DNA from: JBLUOA01 sp048060095
GTDB lineage: Bacteria; Pseudomonadota; Alphaproteobacteria; Rhodobacterales; Rhodobacteraceae
Direction: 5' to 3'
Length of the DNA stretch: 64,000 nucleotides
Assembly (NCBI RefSeq): GCF_048060095.1
Contig: NZ_JBLUOA010000007.1
Span: 1 to 64,000, forward strand
In this document: positions 16,825 through 24,149 of the stretch, piece after piece
Layout of the letters: every line of letters starts with the position of its first letter
Position numbering within the stretch: position 1 is the first letter of the stretch
The notes under the pieces: generated by a model
The model's input: only the letters and a program-made list of their open reading frames with translations
Told to the model about the DNA's origin: nothing
The model's database searches: none
Program-made: the position numbers and the translations under genes

Positions 16825-18039
16825 ATGACGACTCAAAGTGAGGCTATCGCGGCTGACCTGGAAGCCATCAGGGCAAACTATTCGTTGACCGACGAGCAAC
16901 GCCAGATTGTCGATCACGTGGATCGTGTGTCGCGCGAGGTACTGCACCCGTTGCAGGCGCGCATGGACGAGGAAGAATGGTGGCCCGAAGACCTGTTCAA
17001 GCAAATGGGTGAGCTGGGCCTGCTGGGAATCACCGCTCCCGAGGAGCTGGGCGGATCGGGACAAGATGAATTCACCCAGGCGCTGGTGTCCGAGGTGATC
17101 TCGAAATGGAACCCGGCTGTGGGGTTGTCGCATGGCGCGCATGACAACCTGTGCCTGAACAACCTGCTGCGCAACGGGTCCGAAGAGCAGGTAAAGAAAT
17201 ACGTACCGGGCCTTTGCTCGGGCGAGCTTGTCGGTGCTCTGGGTCTGACCGAACCGGGTGCGGGATCCGATGCGCTTGGGTCCATGGCGACCACCGCGCG
17301 CCGTGACGGTGATGACTACGTCATCAACGGCTCGAAGATCTACATCACCAACGGCCCGATTGCCGACGTGATTCTGCTTTACGCAAAGACCGACAAATCG
17401 AAGGGCGCCAAGGGCATTTCCGCCTTCATCATTGAGACCGACAATCCCGGCTTCAAGGTGGCGCAAAAGCTCGATAAAATGGGCTTCCGAGGCTCTCCGA
17501 CCGGAGAGTTGGTGTTCGAAGATTGCCGCGTGCCCGCATCCGCCATGGTGGGTGAGGAAAACACCGGCGTTTCGGTGGTAATGAGCGGGCTGGATCTGGA
17601 GCGTGCTATGGTTGCCTCAGTCTGCGTTGGCATGGCCGAACGCGCGCTGGAACTGGGTCTGGAATACGCCAAAATTCGCGAACAGTTCGGCAAGCCGATC
17701 GCAAGTTTCCAGATGATGCAGTCGAAACTGGCCGAGATCTACATCGAGGTCGAGACGGCGCGCGCCTTCGGGTATCGAGCGCTGGCCGCCTGTACGGGCC
17801 TGCCAAAAGGGGCCGGAGGCCGCGGCGAAATTCACAAACTGACTGCGGCGGCCTGTCTGTACGCCGGCGAGGCATTCAACAAGGCGGTGACCGAAGCCTG
17901 CCATATCCATGGTGGCTCTGGCTACATGCAGGACACCGAGATCAACCGGTTGTTCCGCGCCAACAAGTTGTTGGAAATCGGCGCGGGCACAAGCGAAGTC
18001 CGCAAGATCATCATTGCCGAAGAACTTCTGCGCGCCTGA
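16825..18039 (+). CDS. Acyl-CoA dehydrogenase, isovaleryl/citronellyl-CoA dehydrogenase-like
   Basis: This 404-residue acyl-CoA dehydrogenase has LGLTEPGAGSDALGSM near residue 140, ITNGPIADVIL, and REQFGKPIASFQMMQ. The catalytic base is predicted as Glu259 in SGLDLERAMV, the site used by isovaleryl-CoA dehydrogenase; the C-terminal Glu position is lost (EIGAGTSEVR). That placement suits 3-methyl-branched substrates, and AtuD (citronellyl-CoA dehydrogenase) would be the terpene-pathway match. The ATG at 16825 follows GGGAGGA by 4 bp; the open frame further upstream runs through the operator and is rejected. It is followed 15 bp later by a close paralogue. Confidence 0.88.
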   Translation: MTTQSEAIAADLEAIRANYSLTDEQRQIVDHVDRVSREVLHPLQARMDEEEWWPEDLFKQMGELGLLGITAPEELGGSGQDEFTQALVSEVISKWNPAVGLSHGAHDNLCLNNLLRNGSEEQVKKYVPGLCSGELVGALGLTEPGAGSDALGSMATTARRDGDDYVINGSKIYITNGPIADVILLYAKTDKSKGAKGISAFIIETDNPGFKVAQKLDKMGFRGSPTGELVFEDCRVPASAMVGEENTGVSVVMSGLDLERAMVASVCVGMAERALELGLEYAKIREQFGKPIASFQMMQSKLAEIYIEVETARAFGYRALAACTGLPKGAGGRGEIHKLTAAACLYAGEAFNKAVTEACHIHGGSGYMQDTEINRLFRANKLLEIGAGTSEVRKIIIAEELLRA

Positions 18040-18054
18040 GGGGGGGACGAAACC

Positions 18055-19254
18055 ATGAACAAGCAACTTCGCAACGACACCGCTTTGCCAACACATTTCA
18101 TGACGGAGGAGCAACAGGCTCTGGCCGATCAGGCCGGCAAGTTCTTCATGTCCGAGTTTCACCATCTGAATGCGGAAATGGACGACACTGATGACCTGCC
18201 GCCTTCGGTCTTTCCCAAGCTTGGCGAGATGGGCTATCTGGGCCTGAACGTGCCGCCTGAATTCGGCGGTGCGGGGCTGGATTTTACCTCGGCCTGTATC
18301 ATCACCGAACAGCTTTCGCGGTCCTCTGCCGCCATCGGGCTAACCCATGTGGCCCACGACAACTTGTGCGTCAACAACATCTATCGCAACGCCAGTGACG
18401 ACCTGCGCCGCAAGTATCTGCCGGGCCTTTGCGACGGCACGCTGATCGGCGCCCTGGGTCTGACCGAACCCGGCGCGGGGTCTGACGCGCTCGGTTCGAT
18501 GCGGACCACGGCCAAAAAGGATGGAGACGACTACATCCTGAACGGTTCCAAGATCTACATCACCAACGGACCGATTGCCGATCTGGTCCTGGTCTATGCC
18601 AAGACCTCGCCGGAAAAAGGGGCCAAGGGAATTTCCGCCTTCATCGTTGAAACCGACACGCCAGGTTTCAAGGTTGCCCAGAAGCTCAACAAGATGGGCT
18701 TCCGTGGCTCGCCCACCGGGGAACTGGTGTTCGAAGATTGCCGCGTTCCGGCCAAGAATATGGTCGGCAAACTGGATGGCGGCGTTGCCGTGACGATGTC
18801 CGGGCTGGATCTGGAACGTGCCATCGTCTGCTTCAACGCAATGGGCATTGCGCAGCGGGCGCTGGATATTTCCATCGACTACGCCAAGACACGGCAGCAA
18901 TTCGGCAAGCCGATCGCCAGTTTCCAGATGGTGCAGGCGATGCTGGCCGACATGTACACCCAGATCGAGGCGGCGCGCAGCCTGTCCTTGCGTACCGCGG
19001 CCATGTGTGAGGGCCTTGAAGAGGGCGAAGGCGGGCGTGGCGAGATCCACAAGCTCACCGCTGCGGCAATCTACAAGGCCGCCGAGGCGACATCCTTCGT
19101 GCTGGACAAGGCCGTCCAGATTCACGGCGGTTCGGGCTATATGCGCGATACCGAAGTGAACCGGCTCTACCGTACCGGTCGCGTGCTCGAGGTCGGCGCG
19201 GGCACCCAGGAGGTGCGCAAGCTCATCATCTCTGGCGAACTTCTGAAAAACTAA
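18055..19254 (+). CDS. Acyl-CoA dehydrogenase, isovaleryl/citronellyl-CoA dehydrogenase-like (tandem paralogue)
   Basis: This 399-residue paralogue of the preceding gene shares long identical runs such as ALGLTEPGAGSDALGSM, SKIYITNGPIAD and KMGFRGSPTGELVFEDCR, but differs throughout the N-terminal 80 residues. The predicted base is Glu254 in SGLDLERAIV. The C-terminal part carries IHGGSGYMRDTEVNRLYR and EVGAGTQEVR. The two genes probably arose by tandem duplication and now handle different chain lengths or successive steps; a heteromeric enzyme is another possibility. It lies 11 bp before the SDR gene in the same operon. Confidence 0.88.
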   Translation: MNKQLRNDTALPTHFMTEEQQALADQAGKFFMSEFHHLNAEMDDTDDLPPSVFPKLGEMGYLGLNVPPEFGGAGLDFTSACIITEQLSRSSAAIGLTHVAHDNLCVNNIYRNASDDLRRKYLPGLCDGTLIGALGLTEPGAGSDALGSMRTTAKKDGDDYILNGSKIYITNGPIADLVLVYAKTSPEKGAKGISAFIVETDTPGFKVAQKLNKMGFRGSPTGELVFEDCRVPAKNMVGKLDGGVAVTMSGLDLERAIVCFNAMGIAQRALDISIDYAKTRQQFGKPIASFQMVQAMLADMYTQIEAARSLSLRTAAMCEGLEEGEGGRGEIHKLTAAAIYKAAEATSFVLDKAVQIHGGSGYMRDTEVNRLYRTGRVLEVGAGTQEVRKLIISGELLKN

Positions 19255-19265
19255 GGGGTCGAAAC

Positions 19266-20120
19266 ATGAGCGAAGAAAAATCAAGGCGCTACGCGCCGGA
19301 TCTCATGGCGGGACAGGTTGCCCTGGTCACGGGATCCGGATCAGGTATGGGCCGGGCGACAGCGCTTGAAATGGCCTCCTGCGGGGCCAGACTTGCGCTG
19401 TTTGCACGCCGGGAAGAGCCGCTGGAGGAAACCGCCGAGATGATCCGGGCAGCGGGGGGCGAGGCGTTTGTCGTGCCCGGCGATACCCGTGACGAGGACA
19501 GCATCGAAACCGCGATGGAACGGATCAAGGACCATTACGGTCAGCTCGATGTTCTGGTGAACAATGCGGGCGGCCAGTACATCGCTGCCGCCCGCGATAT
19601 CACCAACAAGGGCTTCGAGGCCGTGATCCGCAACAACCTGATCGGGTCATGGCAGATGACCCGCGCCGTTGCCGATCACTTCATGTATGACAACGGCGGA
19701 TCGGTCGTGTTTGTCACCGCCATTTCAGCGCGCACCGCACTCACCGGCTTTACGCACACCGTCGCCGCCCGCGCTGGCGTGACCGGCATGATGAAGACAC
19801 TGGCCGCCGAATGGGGCGAATACGGGATCCGTCTGAACTGTGTTGCGCCGGGCACGATCAAGACCGATGCGCTTGGCCGCTACCCCATTTCACCGGAACA
19901 GTGGAAGAAGCTTAACCGCTCGGTCCTGAACCGGATGGGTATGGCCGAGGACATTGCCGGGACAATCATCTTCCTGGCGTCCGATCTGGGGAATTTCATC
20001 ACCGGCGAAGATATCTATGTGGACGGTGGGGAAACCCTGCATATGGGCCACGATGCCCGCGACATGATCAATCCCGACATGTTCGAAAAACGCGAACGCG
20101 GAGATGGAAAGAATGAGTAA
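19266..20120 (+). CDS. SDR family oxidoreductase, AtuB/dienoyl-CoA reductase-like with altered active site
   Basis: This 284-residue SDR has the cofactor loop GSGSGMGRAT near residue 23 and VNNAGGQY near 98. At the catalytic site, where classical enzymes have Y-x(3)-K, it reads FTHTVAARAGVTGMMK, so Tyr and Lys are replaced. This HT-x-AARAG pattern resembles what I recall of AtuB/AtuG-type (citronellol/citronellal dehydrogenase) and peroxisomal dienoyl-CoA reductase-like SDRs. A C-terminal extension of about 25 residues ends in ERGDGKNE. It is third in the plus-strand operon facing the AtuA/carboxylase operon. Either an alcohol/aldehyde oxidation or an enoyl-CoA reduction is possible. Confidence 0.8.
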   Translation: MSEEKSRRYAPDLMAGQVALVTGSGSGMGRATALEMASCGARLALFARREEPLEETAEMIRAAGGEAFVVPGDTRDEDSIETAMERIKDHYGQLDVLVNNAGGQYIAAARDITNKGFEAVIRNNLIGSWQMTRAVADHFMYDNGGSVVFVTAISARTALTGFTHTVAARAGVTGMMKTLAAEWGEYGIRLNCVAPGTIKTDALGRYPISPEQWKKLNRSVLNRMGMAEDIAGTIIFLASDLGNFITGEDIYVDGGETLHMGHDARDMINPDMFEKRERGDGKNE

Positions 20121-20916
20121 GCAACCCGTCCTTTTGGACATTTGCGACAGGATCGCCACGGTCACGCTGAACGATCCCGAGCGTCGCAACCCGATCACCG
20201 GTAATGAAATGATCGCCGCCCTTCTGGACACATTCGCCAAGGTGCAGGCAGACCCGCAGGTCAGCGTCATGATCCTGACCGGCGCCGACCCGGCCTTTTG
20301 TGCCGGCGGCGACATCAAGGAGATGAACGACCCCGACAGCATCTTTCGCAAGGAGCCGCTTGCGGCGGCGCAGAGCTATGTCGATGGGGTGCAGCGCCTG
20401 CCACAGGCGCTCTATAACCTGGATGTTCCGACGATCGCCGCGGTCAACGGACCCGCGGTCGGCGCGGGGTGCGACCTGACCATGATGTGCGACATGCGCA
20501 TCGCATCGGAGAAAGCAAAGTTCGGCGAGGTATTTCTGAATCTCGGGATTATTCCGGGCGATGCAGGCAGCTGGTTCCTGTTGCGTCGTCTGGGCCACCA
20601 GAAGGCCGCCGATCTGACCTTCTCGGGGCGCATGGTCGAGGCCGAAGAGGCACTGGAGCTTGGCATGGTGCTTGAACTTGTGCCCCATGAAAAATTGATG
20701 GAACGGGCCCGCGAACGGGCCGCCGTGATCGCCGCGAAACCACCGCGCGCGGTGCGAATCGCCAAGCGTCTGATGCGCAATGCCGAACGAATGGATCTAC
20801 CAGATTTCCTGAATTCCGCGGCGGCCTATCAGGCACTCATGCATCAGACCGAAGACCACCACGAGGCGGTTGCTGCTTTCATCGAGAAACGAAAACCTAA
20901 CTTCACTGGGCGTTAA
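20113..20916 (+). CDS. Enoyl-CoA hydratase/isomerase family protein
   Basis: This 267-residue crotonase has PAFCAGGDIKEM near residue 65, the turn GPAVGAGCDLTMMCD near 120, and FGEVFLNLGIIPGDAGSWFL. The first catalytic Glu position is Asp (CDLTMM) and the second may be Glu in GEVFLNLG, so hydration or isomerisation is plausible. The ATG at 20113 is preferred to one at 20104 because GGAG lies 9 bp upstream of it; it overlaps the SDR stop by 8 bp. The product probably acts on the enoyl-CoA made by the two dehydrogenases upstream. Confidence 0.84.
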   Translation: MSKQPVLLDICDRIATVTLNDPERRNPITGNEMIAALLDTFAKVQADPQVSVMILTGADPAFCAGGDIKEMNDPDSIFRKEPLAAAQSYVDGVQRLPQALYNLDVPTIAAVNGPAVGAGCDLTMMCDMRIASEKAKFGEVFLNLGIIPGDAGSWFLLRRLGHQKAADLTFSGRMVEAEEALELGMVLELVPHEKLMERARERAAVIAAKPPRAVRIAKRLMRNAERMDLPDFLNSAAAYQALMHQTEDHHEAVAAFIEKRKPNFTGR

Positions 20917-20928
20917 AGGAAAGATCGC

Positions 20929-21411
20929 ATGTCTGACATCACCAAAAAGAAGATGGAGGAAATCGCGCAAATGTGGAATGCGCGCGGCAAGGGTCTGATT
21001 ACGCATATGGCGCTTGAGATCGAAGAGGTTTCGAGCGAAGGTGTTCGGGTTCGGATGCCGTTTAATCCGGATTTTTGCGTCGATGCGGACCAGACCCTGC
21101 TTCATGGCGGTATCCTGACGGCTCTCCTGGACAGTGTCTTCGGACTGGCAAACTTTGTGGCAATCGATGGCGTCAGCACCATGGCCACTCTCGACCTCAG
21201 AGTTGATTACCTGCGCCCCGCCTATTCGCGCGCGGATGTCATCGTTCGCGCGCATTGTTTTCGGAAGACCCGCCATATTGCCTTCAATTCCGGCAGCGTC
21301 TGGTTCGAGGGCCATGAGGATGCTGAAATTGCCCGTGGAACCGCCTCGTTTGCTTTGACGCGCGGCGGCACTGACCTGTTTGATGCGATGACTAAAGGAA
21401 AAACCTCGTGA
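20929..21411 (+). CDS. PaaI-family hotdog thioesterase
   Basis: This 160-residue hotdog-fold protein carries the PaaI signature LLHGGILTALLDSVFG near residue 60, with the Asp that serves as base. The strand TMATLDLRVDYLRPAYSRADV follows. It hydrolyses acyl-CoA thioesters, most likely to release CoA from stalled intermediates of this pathway. It overlaps the next, related thioesterase gene at TGATG, so the two may be co-translated and might form mixed oligomers (inference). Confidence 0.86.
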   Translation: MSDITKKKMEEIAQMWNARGKGLITHMALEIEEVSSEGVRVRMPFNPDFCVDADQTLLHGGILTALLDSVFGLANFVAIDGVSTMATLDLRVDYLRPAYSRADVIVRAHCFRKTRHIAFNSGSVWFEGHEDAEIARGTASFALTRGGTDLFDAMTKGKTS

Positions 21412-21812
21412 TGGATGTGCAAACTGCCAATGCCAATGTATCCAGGGTGCCGTTCTTCCGATTTCTCAATTTTGAGATCCGAAGCTTGGACAACCTTCAT
21501 GCCGAGGCTGAAATGACCTTTGATGACCGCCATATCGGTAACCCTGTCATGGAGTACTACCATGGCGGAATCATCGCGAGTTTCATGGAAGCCACGGCCG
21601 CGATCGCGGTACAGCCCGACTTCGCGGATGTCCCGGCCAAGCCGATTAACCTGACCGTCGATTACCTCCGACCTGGCGTGAAGGGGCCGCTTTTTGCCCG
21701 CGCCAATGTGACGCGCAAGGGCAAGCGGATGGCGAGCGTCAGCGTGATCACCTGGCAGACGGACCGGGAAAAGGCGGTTGCGGAAGGGCTGTATCACTTC
21801 CTTCTGGTCTGA
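21411..21812 (+). CDS. PaaI-family hotdog thioesterase (second of a pair)
   Basis: This 133-residue hotdog-fold protein has YYHGGIIASFMEATAAIA as the HGG motif. The usual Asp after the motif is Glu (MEAT), a substitution seen in some hotdog enzymes. PINLTVDYLRPGVKGPL forms the following strands. The ATG at 21411 overlaps the previous stop; an in-frame GTG at 21408 is the alternative. Only 15 bp separate it from the convergent end of the tandem TetR gene, and no clear terminator fits in that gap. Confidence 0.83.
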   Translation: MDVQTANANVSRVPFFRFLNFEIRSLDNLHAEAEMTFDDRHIGNPVMEYYHGGIIASFMEATAAIAVQPDFADVPAKPINLTVDYLRPGVKGPLFARANVTRKGKRMASVSVITWQTDREKAVAEGLYHFLLV

Positions 21813-21827
21813 CCACTGCGACTGCTT

Positions 21828-23159
21828 TCAGGGCGTGCCTTGTCCTGTAGACGGGGCGGTTTCCCGGTTGCAAATTCCTTCCAGCAGAAGCTTGATGAGC
21901 ATACCGGAGAACTCAGGCAGTGAGAGATACCCTTCCACTCCTGCCTTGTTCGGGTCGAACCACTCTACCGTCCAGTTCAAGGCACCCAACATCACCTGGC
22001 GCAAAGGAACGATCTTGATATCCGACCTTATCGCACCGTCTTGCTGCGCTTCGCGAAGGATCATGTCCCAAAGTCGCCCGTAGTCGTGGCGAATGCCTCG
22101 GTGCCTTTCCCGAAAGTGGTTGGGCAGCATCCCATAACTTCTGATGTTCGCTGAGGTGAACTCGCTTGCCTTAAAGAGAAAATCCAGATGCGTCCAGATT
22201 GCGGTTGCTATTCTGGTGTGATGATCGCATGGGGAATCGAACTTCTGAACGGCTGCACTGACACCGGATAGCAGATCGCTTAACCCTTCGTTGAGTACCT
22301 CGTCCACGATCGCTTCCTTGGATTTGAAATGGTAGTAGACGCTACCCGCCTTCATGTCCGCTTCGTCAGCGATCTTCCGCAGCGTTGTCGCCTTGTAGCC
22401 ATTGTCCCTCAGAACGCGCGCCGCCACTCGCAGGATCTCTGCGCGGGTCTTCGCGGCCTTGCCGTTGGTATCAAGGATATTGACGGGAGCGGCGGGGGTC
22501 AGCTTCAGACCTTCTGTTTCAGCTCTGCGATCCAAACACATACCGTCAAGTATCAGCTTGCTCATACGTTCAGCGAGGATGTGCACCGGATACTTTTCGA
22601 CATCGTACCATTCCACGGTCCAGTTCATGGCACTCAGGATGAACTGGCGGATCACAGTAATGGATATGTCACTTCGAAGGTGACCGTTACGTTTTGCTTC
22701 ATTCAGGAAACTGCCCCAGGCCCCTGCATAAGAGGCACGCAACTCACGGTGAGGCGCGCGGGTTTCATCCGACAACATCGGATAGTTCCGGATATTGGCC
22801 GAGGTGAAATCGCTCTCAGTCAACAGGTAGGTCAGGTGTGTTTCGATCAGCAATGCGAAGGTCTTGCGGAAATCCTCCGGGTTCTTCTTTGCAACCCGAA
22901 CAATTTCTCGGACCTCCTCGTAGAGCTGACGGACACCAAGTTCGAGAACCTCGCTCAGAATCTGGTCCTTGGATTGAAAATGGTAGTATATGCTGCCGGC
23001 CTCAACGCCTGCTTCCTGCGCGATGTCGCGCATCGTCGTCGCGTAATAGCTTTCGTACCGAAAAAGTCGAGCGGCCGCCGAGAGAATGGCTTCACGTGTC
23101 CTCTCTGACTTGCTCAGATCTTCATTCACTGTGTTGGTTGCGTCAGTTCTTATTGCCAT
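21828..23159 (-). CDS. Tandem (fused double) TetR family transcriptional regulator
   Basis: This 443-residue protein consists of two complete TetR monomers. Repeat 1 has an HTH at about 20-65 (TTMRDIAQEAGVEAGSIYYH) and a ligand domain to about 210. After a roughly 25-residue linker, repeat 2 has an HTH at about 237-282 (TTLRKIADEADMKAGSVYYH) and a ligand domain to about 432. Paired ligand-domain motifs are SDFTSANIRNY (116) and SEFTSANIRSY (332), and MNWTVEWYD (179) and LNWTVEWFD (394). TetR proteins are normally about 200 residues and dimerise; this chain could be a covalent dimer binding one operator. TCTAACAAATGTTAGA lies 46-61 bp upstream of its start, so autoregulation is likely. The ribosome site is weak. 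Confidence 0.93.
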   Translation of the reverse strand: MAIRTDATNTVNEDLSKSERTREAILSAAARLFRYESYYATTMRDIAQEAGVEAGSIYYHFQSKDQILSEVLELGVRQLYEEVREIVRVAKKNPEDFRKTFALLIETHLTYLLTESDFTSANIRNYPMLSDETRAPHRELRASYAGAWGSFLNEAKRNGHLRSDISITVIRQFILSAMNWTVEWYDVEKYPVHILAERMSKLILDGMCLDRRAETEGLKLTPAAPVNILDTNGKAAKTRAEILRVAARVLRDNGYKATTLRKIADEADMKAGSVYYHFKSKEAIVDEVLNEGLSDLLSGVSAAVQKFDSPCDHHTRIATAIWTHLDFLFKASEFTSANIRSYGMLPNHFRERHRGIRHDYGRLWDMILREAQQDGAIRSDIKIVPLRQVMLGALNWTVEWFDPNKAGVEGYLSLPEFSGMLIKLLLEGICNRETAPSTGQGTP

Positions 23160-23204
23160 TCAATGTCGATACTCGTTGGCCACAAAGCTGTCCATTGCAT
23201 TAAA

Positions 23205-23220
23205 TCTAACAAATGTTAGA
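23205..23220. promoter_or_regulatory. Island operator between tandem tetR and the BadH-like gene
   Basis: TCTAACAAATGTTAGA is a near-perfect palindrome (one unmatched base pair at the centre). It lies 45 bp from the tandem tetR start and 65 bp from the divergent SDR start. TTGCAT (23195-23200) and TTAGAA (23216-23221) flank it on the plus strand. Confidence 0.75.
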
Positions 23221-23285
23221 ATGCACCAAAGAACGTCTCGAATCAAGTTCTTTACCAAGGTATAGCGGAAGAGGAGGACCTCCAT

Positions 23286-24047
23286 ATGCGAGGGTTGAGT
23301 GGGAAACGGGTCATCGTGACCGGCGGCGGCAGCGGCATCGGTCGCGCGGTTTGTGGACGGTTCGGCGAAGAAGGTGCCGAAGTCGCCGTTTTCGATCTGA
23401 ACAAGGATGGGGCGGAAGAAACTGTCCGACTGATCGCCGAGGCTGGCGGAAAGGCGCAGGCCTTCAAGGTAGACATCACCGACCGCACCCAGATCGACAC
23501 GGCGGTGACCGAGTTCGAGGCCGGAGGTCCGATCGACGTGCTGGTGAACAACGCCGGCTGGGACGAAAGTAGGCTGTTCCTCGACACCGATGCCGAACTT
23601 TGGAAGAAGGTCATCGACATCAACCTCTATGGCCCGCTGAACATGCACCACGCGGTGCTGCCGGGCATGGTAAAGAACGGCGGCGGCCGTGTGGTGAATA
23701 TCGCGTCCGACGCGGGTCGTGTCGGATCATCGGGCGAGGCCGTCTATTCGGCCTGCAAGGGCGGCATCATTTCCTTTACAAAGACCGTAGCTCGAGAACT
23801 AGCGCGCAAGGGGGTTCAGTTGAACGCTGTCGCGCCCGGCCCCACGGACACACCTTTGTTCGCCGAATTCGCGCAAGGTGAAGCTGGCGAAAAGATTGCC
23901 GAGGGTCTCAAGCGGGCGATCCCGATGAAGCGCCTGGGGCAACCTTCCGACTATCCCGGCATCATCTGTTTTCTTTCATCCGACGACGCAGGGTTCATCA
24001 CAGGCCAAGTAATTTCGGTTTCAGGCGGCTTGTCGATGCACGGCTAG
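23286..24047 (+). CDS. SDR family oxidoreductase, BadH (2-hydroxycyclohexanecarboxyl-CoA dehydrogenase)-like
   Basis: This 253-residue SDR has the cofactor loop TGGGSGIGRAVC, VNNAGWDES near residue 83, catalytic Ser in NIASDAGRVGSSGEA, and Tyr/Lys in VYSACKGG. The combination AVFDLN, MHHAVLPGM, IASDAGRVGSSGEAVY and the end FITGQVISVSGGLSMHG closely follows BadH of Rhodopseudomonas, which oxidises 2-hydroxycyclohexanecarboxyl-CoA. With the cyclic-acyl-like dehydrogenase at 31793 and the crotonase at 32971 this suggests ring-containing acids among the substrates. The start has AGAGGAGG nearby. A strong terminator follows the gene. Confidence 0.85.
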   Translation: MRGLSGKRVIVTGGGSGIGRAVCGRFGEEGAEVAVFDLNKDGAEETVRLIAEAGGKAQAFKVDITDRTQIDTAVTEFEAGGPIDVLVNNAGWDESRLFLDTDAELWKKVIDINLYGPLNMHHAVLPGMVKNGGGRVVNIASDAGRVGSSGEAVYSACKGGIISFTKTVARELARKGVQLNAVAPGPTDTPLFAEFAQGEAGEKIAEGLKRAIPMKRLGQPSDYPGIICFLSSDDAGFITGQVISVSGGLSMHG

Positions 24048-24103
24048 TCGTTGGTCGCAGCCCTTGTCACAGGGCGCTGCTGCCAAGAGATACCTCCCCT
24101 ACT

Positions 24104-24131
24104 GGCCGCGCCTTATGTGCGGCCCTTTTTC
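24104..24131 (+). terminator. Intrinsic terminator between the BadH-like SDR and the acyl-CoA synthetase
   Basis: GGCCGC (24104-24109) and GCGGCC (24119-24124) form the stem, extendable with mismatch, followed by CTTTTTC. It sits only 19 bp before the next start codon on the same strand, so downstream genes rely on read-through or on a promoter inside 24048-24103, which I cannot identify. Confidence 0.7.
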
Positions 24132-24149
24132 ATTGTAGAAAGGTGAAGA

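Noticed and set aside
16825..19254. Direct DNA repeat at 16825-18039 and 18055-19254
   Set aside because: The similarity is that of two paralogous dehydrogenases diverged across their length, not a sequence repeat.
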